Source of the DNA: Wenyingzhuangia aestuarii
Lineage (GTDB): Bacteria; Bacteroidota; Bacteroidia; Flavobacteriales; Flavobacteriaceae
Length of the DNA: 64,000 nt
Direction of reading: 5' to 3'
Assembly: GCF_011927765.1 (NCBI RefSeq)
Contig: NZ_JAATJG010000014.1
Coordinates: forward strand, 1-64,000
A program made the position numbers and the translations under genes. Within the stretch, counting starts at the first letter, position 1, and the number at the start of each line of letters is the position of its first letter. Positions 60,515 through 64,000 of this stretch are shown here, piece after piece. The notes beneath the pieces are model-generated. The model was not told the origin of the DNA. It made no database searches and saw nothing but the letters and a program-made list of their open reading frames with translations.

Positions 60515-61492
60515 ATGCAAAACATCATTATCGGTATTGATATCAGTAGTAAAACTTTAGATATCTGTTTAAAACAAGAAAAGCTAATTGAATATTACAA
60601 AATAGAAAATACTCAAAAGAGCATTAGAAAATTCTTCAAGTCTTATCAAGAAGAGAAGTTAATTGTTGCTATGGAGAATACAGGGAGATATAATTGGGAA
60701 TTATATGATGTATTACCAGAGTTTAATTTTACTGTTTTTGTTATTAATCCACTACATCTGTCTAAAAGTCAAGGTTTAGTTAGAGGTAAAAATGACAAAG
60801 AAGATTCTTATCGAATTACGCTATTTACAGAAAAGAATAAAGAGGATCTATCTCCTTGGATGCCTAGCTCACTAGCTATTAGAAAAATTAAAGTTTTAAT
60901 GACCGAACGAAATGCTAGGATTAAAACTAAAAGAAGATTAATCAAACAAAAAAATGATTATAAGAAAATGAGGACTTTAGGATTGACACAAAGCCTTACT
61001 AATTGGAATTTACAGCAAATACATCAGTTAGATAAACAAATTAAAAAAATAGAAGAGTTGATTCAACAGACAATTGACTTAGAACCTGAGCTTAAAAAAC
61101 AACAAAAACTAATGCTTAGTGTACCGGGTGTAGGAAAAGTTGTGAGCTGGACTATGATTGCCAAAACAGAAGGTTTTAAAAAAATTACAAACCCAAGGAA
61201 AATGGCTTGTTATTCTGGTGTAGTGCCTTTTGAATATCAATCAGGAACTTCAGTTTATAGGAAGCCTAGAGTCTCTATGTTTGCAGACAAACAAATGAAA
61301 TCTATATTACATCTTGCTGCAATGAGTGCGATTCGTTTGGAAAACGACTTACAAGTGTATTATCGCAGAAAAGTAAAACAAGGCAAAAATAAGATGGCTG
61401 TTTTGAATGCTGTCAGAAACAAAATTATACACCTCATTTTTGCTATTATAAAATCTGAAAATTTATATCAAAATCGTTTGGTAACGTCATAG
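60515..61492 (+). CDS. IS110 family transposase (DEDD recombinase)
   Basis: A 325-aa transposase. N-terminal RuvC-like DEDD domain (1-150): IIGIDISSKTLDI (Asp 8), VAMENTGRYNWEL (Glu), VRGKNDKEDSYRI (two Asp). A coiled-coil middle (about 145-200) and the C-terminal Transposase_20 domain (LMLSVPGVGKVVSWTMIAKT, CYSGVVPFEYQSGTSV with the presumed catalytic Ser) follow. The length is normal and there is no frameshift, so the element looks intact. The bridge RNA lies upstream, as in the IS110 rather than the IS1111 subgroup. Confidence 0.93.
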   Translation: MQNIIIGIDISSKTLDICLKQEKLIEYYKIENTQKSIRKFFKSYQEEKLIVAMENTGRYNWELYDVLPEFNFTVFVINPLHLSKSQGLVRGKNDKEDSYRITLFTEKNKEDLSPWMPSSLAIRKIKVLMTERNARIKTKRRLIKQKNDYKKMRTLGLTQSLTNWNLQQIHQLDKQIKKIEELIQQTIDLEPELKKQQKLMLSVPGVGKVVSWTMIAKTEGFKKITNPRKMACYSGVVPFEYQSGTSVYRKPRVSMFADKQMKSILHLAAMSAIRLENDLQVYYRRKVKQGKNKMAVLNAVRNKIIHLIFAIIKSENLYQNRLVTS

Positions 61493-61997
61493 AAATCGAT
61501 GACCGTATGTTAATAGCAAATCATTCGAAGCGTGTTCGAGCAAAGGCATCCCCAGAGGGTGTTCGAGCGCAGTCGAGAACTGAAATATCTTTTGTTATAG
61601 CAACTTTTAATCACACTTAAACACTGTGCTTCTCGACTGCGCTCGAAGACCGTAGGGTAACACCACACCCCTAAAGGGTGTTCGAGCGGAGTCGAGAACT
61701 GGGATGTTTTTTGTTATAAACAAACCTATCACTCAAAGGGTGTTCGAGTAGCTTGTACTAAGCGGAGACGAAGTAGAGTCGAGAATACATTATAAAAGCA
61801 TCCCTAAAGGGTGTTCGAGTAGCTTGTACTGAGTTACACCGAAGTAGAGCCAACAATATATTATCATACATCCCTAAAGGGTGTTCGAGCGCAGTCGAGA
61901 ACAAAAATATTTCTTGTTATAGTAACCTTTAATTGTACCTAAACACTCTACTTCTCGACTTCGCTCGAAGACCAAATAGTAAGATATTCAAACAGAA

Positions 61998-62250
61998 CTA
62001 AGTACTCCCCTAGTGTGCTCCCTATTTGTTCCCAAAAAAATGAATTTTTAAAAAATACAGCCTAAGCTCACCCGAAGGATTCCCGAACAAGACCCGAACA
62101 AAACCCCCTAAAAATCCAGTTTTTGGGTCTCTGTAAATCACAGTAGGTCTTTAGAGGTCTCAAAAGGTCTCAACATCTTATTCAAGATCAAGACTGTTCA
62201 ATAAGTATTACTTTAGGTTGCTACGTTTCAGTAGGTGTCAGTTTGTGTCA
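61998..62250 (+). repeat. Arrays of short words at 10-11 bp spacing upstream of DUF6266
   Basis: CCCGAA occurs at 62071, 62082 and 62093 (11-bp steps). GGTCT occurs at 62127, 62147, 62157 and 62167 (10-bp grid). GTTTCA/GTGTCA occurs at 62225, 62235 and 62245 (10-bp steps). Looser TCCC words are at 62006, 62019 and 62030. There is no reading frame. The function is unknown; helically phased protein binding or slippage-generated repeats are possible. Confidence 0.6.
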
Positions 62251-62315
62251 AACAATTGTTTAGTAGTGTTTTAGCTTTTATGTTTGTAGTCTATTAACCA
62301 ATAAAAAATAAAATT

Positions 62316-62957
62316 ATGGCTACATTTGAAAAAGGTATTCTTGGTGGATTTTCTGGTAAAGTTGGTAACGTAGTAGGTAGCAGATGGCGTGGTAAAAACG
62401 TAATGCGTAGTTTGCCACAACGTGGTACCTATACTCCTACAGAAAAACAAGAAGAACAACGCGAAAAATTTAAAATTGTGATTGCTTTTTTAAGTCCCAT
62501 TATGGAACTTTTAAATATGTATTTTGGAAGTCCACAAGGCGATCGATCTCGTTCTAATTTGGCTACTTCTTATCATCTTAAAAATGCAGTCATCAGCAGT
62601 CCCACAGGTATGGTGATGGATTATGCCAAAGTACTTATTAGTAAAGGCGATTTAAGAGGTTTAGACTCTGGAACTTTAGCAGCAGGGGCTACACAAACAC
62701 TTGTTTTTGGCTGGCAAGACAATAGCGGACAAGGAAAAGCTGCTGCTACTGATGCTTTAATGGTGGTGGTTTATGCTCCCGATTTAAATTTGTTTTACAG
62801 CAATGTATCGGTTGCTACTCGTGATGCTACCACAGCCACAGTTACACTACCCGAATATATGGCTGGTTTTGAGGTACAAGTTTGGGCTTCTTTTAGCAAA
62901 CCCAACACTAACTATGCAGCTATCAGTACCTACATGGGTGCTATTACAGTACTGTAA
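62316..62957 (+). CDS. DUF6266 family protein
   Basis: A 213-aa protein without signal peptide. The N-terminal region matches the DUF6266 pattern: ATFEKGILGGFSGKVGNVVG, then SRWRGKNVMRSLPQRG. It continues with a beta-rich C-terminal part (LVFGWQDNSGQGKAAATDA, VQVWASFSKPNTNYAA) resembling an Ig-like fold. DUF6266 proteins occur in Bacteroidota, frequently in several copies, and have no known function; the N-terminus loosely recalls phage or mobile-element DNA-associated proteins. It is monocistronic with a terminator. Confidence 0.75.
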   Translation: MATFEKGILGGFSGKVGNVVGSRWRGKNVMRSLPQRGTYTPTEKQEEQREKFKIVIAFLSPIMELLNMYFGSPQGDRSRSNLATSYHLKNAVISSPTGMVMDYAKVLISKGDLRGLDSGTLAAGATQTLVFGWQDNSGQGKAAATDALMVVVYAPDLNLFYSNVSVATRDATTATVTLPEYMAGFEVQVWASFSKPNTNYAAISTYMGAITVL

Positions 62958-63020
62958 AAACAAAGCTGTGTAAAACATTAAATACATAGATCCTTTAAAA
63001 TGTGTTAGTTTGTAACCTAA

Positions 63021-63048
63021 AGAGTGTTATAGGCTAACACTTTTTTTT
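63021..63048 (+). terminator. Intrinsic terminator
   Basis: Stem AGTGTTA / TAACACT with a 5-nt loop followed by T8, about 65 bp after the DUF6266 gene. Confidence 0.78.
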
Positions 63049-63107
63049 AAGTATATAGGGAAGGTATTTATTTAAAAAGCAATTTCTTATGGAGTACTGC
63101 CTGCCTC

Positions 63108-63332
63108 CTATTGAATATTGCTAAGGGATTTTTGTAAAAACAACTTATTTAATAAGTGTTTGGGATACATGGGAATACGACCTAATTTAAAACTAGGAAT
63201 CTGATGGTGTTTTCGCAATCGGTAAATGGTACTACGACTCACTTTTAAATAGTCCATAGCACCTTCGGTGGTTAACCATACCTCATTTTCAAATAAACGG
63301 GCATCAAATTCTAAATGCTTGTGTTTTAACAA
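63108..63332 (-). CDS. Excisionase-like helix-turn-helix protein
   Basis: A 74-aa protein with a MerR/excisionase-type winged helix: EVWLTTEGAMDYLKVSRSTI, YRLRKHHQIPSFKLGRIPMY (about residues 17-56). Such small proteins regulate or direct recombination of mobile elements in Bacteroidota, usually beside an integrase, but none is in this window. An alternative start downstream is unlikely because the fold needs residue 17 onward. Confidence 0.75.
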   Translation of the reverse strand: MLKHKHLEFDARLFENEVWLTTEGAMDYLKVSRSTIYRLRKHHQIPSFKLGRIPMYPKHLLNKLFLQKSLSNIQ

Positions 63333-63662
63333 GGCAGGCTTGTTGTTTTTTTTTTTTCCATAAAGCTTCTTTTTTAATTTTAGATATATCTATGAATTAG
63401 AGCTGTTTAGCATAATAAATATACTTATTTTCTAAAAAAAACAAAACACCTATTGGTTTAAGTGTTGTAAATAAGAGTTTTACAACAAAAACCACTCCGT
63501 TGTAAGCAAGGAATTGTTAAACATTGTTTGATTAAAAACTATTTTTTGTGAATATTTTTAATACTAACAAAAGTTAATTATTTAAAATATGTAAATTAGA
63601 TCTTTCAACAAAAAAACACCTTTGTTATTGTTATTAGGTGTTAGCCCACATTAAAACCAACA
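63333..63662. other. Gene-free stretch before DUF4365 gene
   Basis: About 330 bp with no credible ORF. A hairpin (AACACCT / AGGTGTT, 63613-63641) is followed on the minus strand by T7, so it would terminate leftward transcription. No -7 element for the following gene was clearly seen. Confidence 0.45.
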
Positions 63663-64000
63663 ATGAAAAATAGTACACCAATTCAAACCGATTCACAAAA
63701 TCTAGGAGATATTGGAGAAACTACAGTTCAGTTGATATTAAAGAAATTTAAGTGGACTGCTGACATTATAAAAAGTGATTTTGGAGAAGATATAGATTCT
63801 AATATTTTTATTGACAACTCTAGAACAAATTATCATTTGAGATGCCAAGTAAAATCAACTACAAAGGATAGCGAATATGTCAAACTATTAAAAAATGGAA
63901 ATTATAGCGTTTCAATCGCCTCTAGTACACTTAAAGCTTGGTTAACATCATATTTCCCAGTATTCTTAATAATTTACGAAGAACAATCAGATTTATGCTA
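63663..64000 (+). CDS. DUF4365 domain protein, cut by window end
   Basis: The frame is open from ATG at 63663 to the last base (112 codons). It reads SQNLGDIGETTVQLILKKFK, then IKSDFGEDIDSNIFIDN and RCQVKSTTKDSEYVKLL. The GE...DFGxD...QVKS pattern is the DUF4365 domain, a PD-(D/E)XK nuclease-like fold often found in defence genes, alone or fused to helicase or other domains. The C-terminal part is outside the window, so the full architecture is unknown. Confidence 0.7.
   Translation, partial: MKNSTPIQTDSQNLGDIGETTVQLILKKFKWTADIIKSDFGEDIDSNIFIDNSRTNYHLRCQVKSTTKDSEYVKLLKNGNYSVSIASSTLKAWLTSYFPVFLIIYEEQSDLC

Larger units (their letters stand above)
60294..61497 (+). mobile_element. IS110 family insertion sequence in a repeat unit
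   Basis: The repeat reads CTTCTCGACTTCGCTC up to 60293 and resumes with GATGACCGTATGTTAATAGC at 61498. An intact near-identical unit at 60128-60275 gives the empty site. The element is about 1204 bp, has no evident terminal inverted repeats and is flanked by one TC dinucleotide on each side (60292-60293 and 61496-61497), as expected for IS110 core recombination. It carries a 221-bp 5' noncoding region (bridge RNA) and one transposase gene. Confidence 0.85.
59676..61980. repeat. Tandem ~147-bp REP-like repeat array, interrupted by an IS
   Basis: Each unit has an A motif (TTCTCGACTTCGCTCGAAGA, then CCGTAT) and an inverted B motif (GTTCGAGCGCAGTCGAGAAC), which can pair into a long hairpin. Units start ACCTAAACA near 59821, 59968, 60115 and 60264, a period of 147-149 bp. 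More copies follow the IS at 61498, with A motifs near 61628 and 61950 and B motifs near 61557, 61678, 61738, 61805 and 61873. Some B motifs carry an insert of the type TAGCTTGTACTGAGTTACAC. No coding content was found. Confidence 0.85.

Noticed and set aside
59676-61980. Regular repeats that might be a CRISPR array
   Set aside because: The period is about 147 bp, the spacers are themselves conserved, and no cas gene is near. These are REP-like tandem units.
63613-63641. Hairpin before the DUF4365 gene as a riboswitch or attenuator
   Set aside because: The T-tract is on the opposite strand, so it looks like a terminator for leftward transcription.

Overview
The window looks like the chromosome of a marine member of the Flavobacteriaceae (Bacteroidota). 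It is AT-rich, many genes are preceded by the Bacteroidota -7 element TAnnTTTG, and the protein families (TonB receptors, imelysins, HmuY-like lipoprotein, LytTR systems, DUF6266, DUF6607, NrtR-type sugar regulator) fit that group. The genus cannot be fixed from sequence alone. Sucrose and mannitol loci suggest life with algae or plants.

Layout. (1) 0.2-12.4 kb, iron/heme acquisition: DUF2271 and DUF6607 secreted proteins, a TonB receptor with an HmuY-like lipoprotein, two imelysins flanking a di-heme CxxCH protein, a small Cys-containing protein, and feoA-feoB with a 41-aa Cys-tailed partner. One 16-bp operator-like word recurs at a fixed place in the promoters of this block. (2) 12.4-28.2 kb, mostly housekeeping: a dicarboxylate symporter, two universal stress proteins, guaB, a GlmU-like protein with apt and an M1 peptidase, an XRE regulator divergent from an M14 peptidase, an Lrp regulator, an acyltransferase-like protein, an SF2 helicase and an OmpA lipoprotein. 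(3) 28.3-30.2 kb: a TetR remnant, a small EF-hand protein and a one-domain helicase-like protein. (4) 30.2-38.1 kb, sucrose locus: LacI regulator, TonB receptor, sugar/cation symporter, fructokinase, GH13_18 sucrose phosphorylase. (5) 38.1-43.2 kb: a run of oxidoreductase, cupin and yellow/royal-jelly-like genes of unknown pathway. (6) 43.4-47.6 kb: four-EF-hand protein, secreted CotH kinase and a LytS/LytTR two-component system. The first two genes share a 30-bp promoter element with 21-bp direct-repeat spacing. (7) 47.8-56.4 kb, mannitol locus: fructokinase, mannitol 2-dehydrogenase, sugar ABC transporter, outer-membrane barrel, Nudix-type regulator and HAD phosphatase. (8) 56.4-59.6 kb: another EF-hand protein and a TetR-nitroreductase-alcohol dehydrogenase set. 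(9) 59.6-64 kb, accessory: a ~147-bp tandem repeat array interrupted by an IS110 element, a DUF6266 gene with short-word arrays upstream, an excisionase-like HTH protein, and the start of a DUF4365 gene cut by the window end.

The strongest non-gene signals are: the shared iron operator and a possible iron-controlled small RNA; a bridge-RNA locus in the IS110 element whose loops carry words matching its own target and ends; and the shared element in front of the CotH and EF-hand genes beside a LytTR regulator. No CRISPR array, rRNA or tRNA was recognised.
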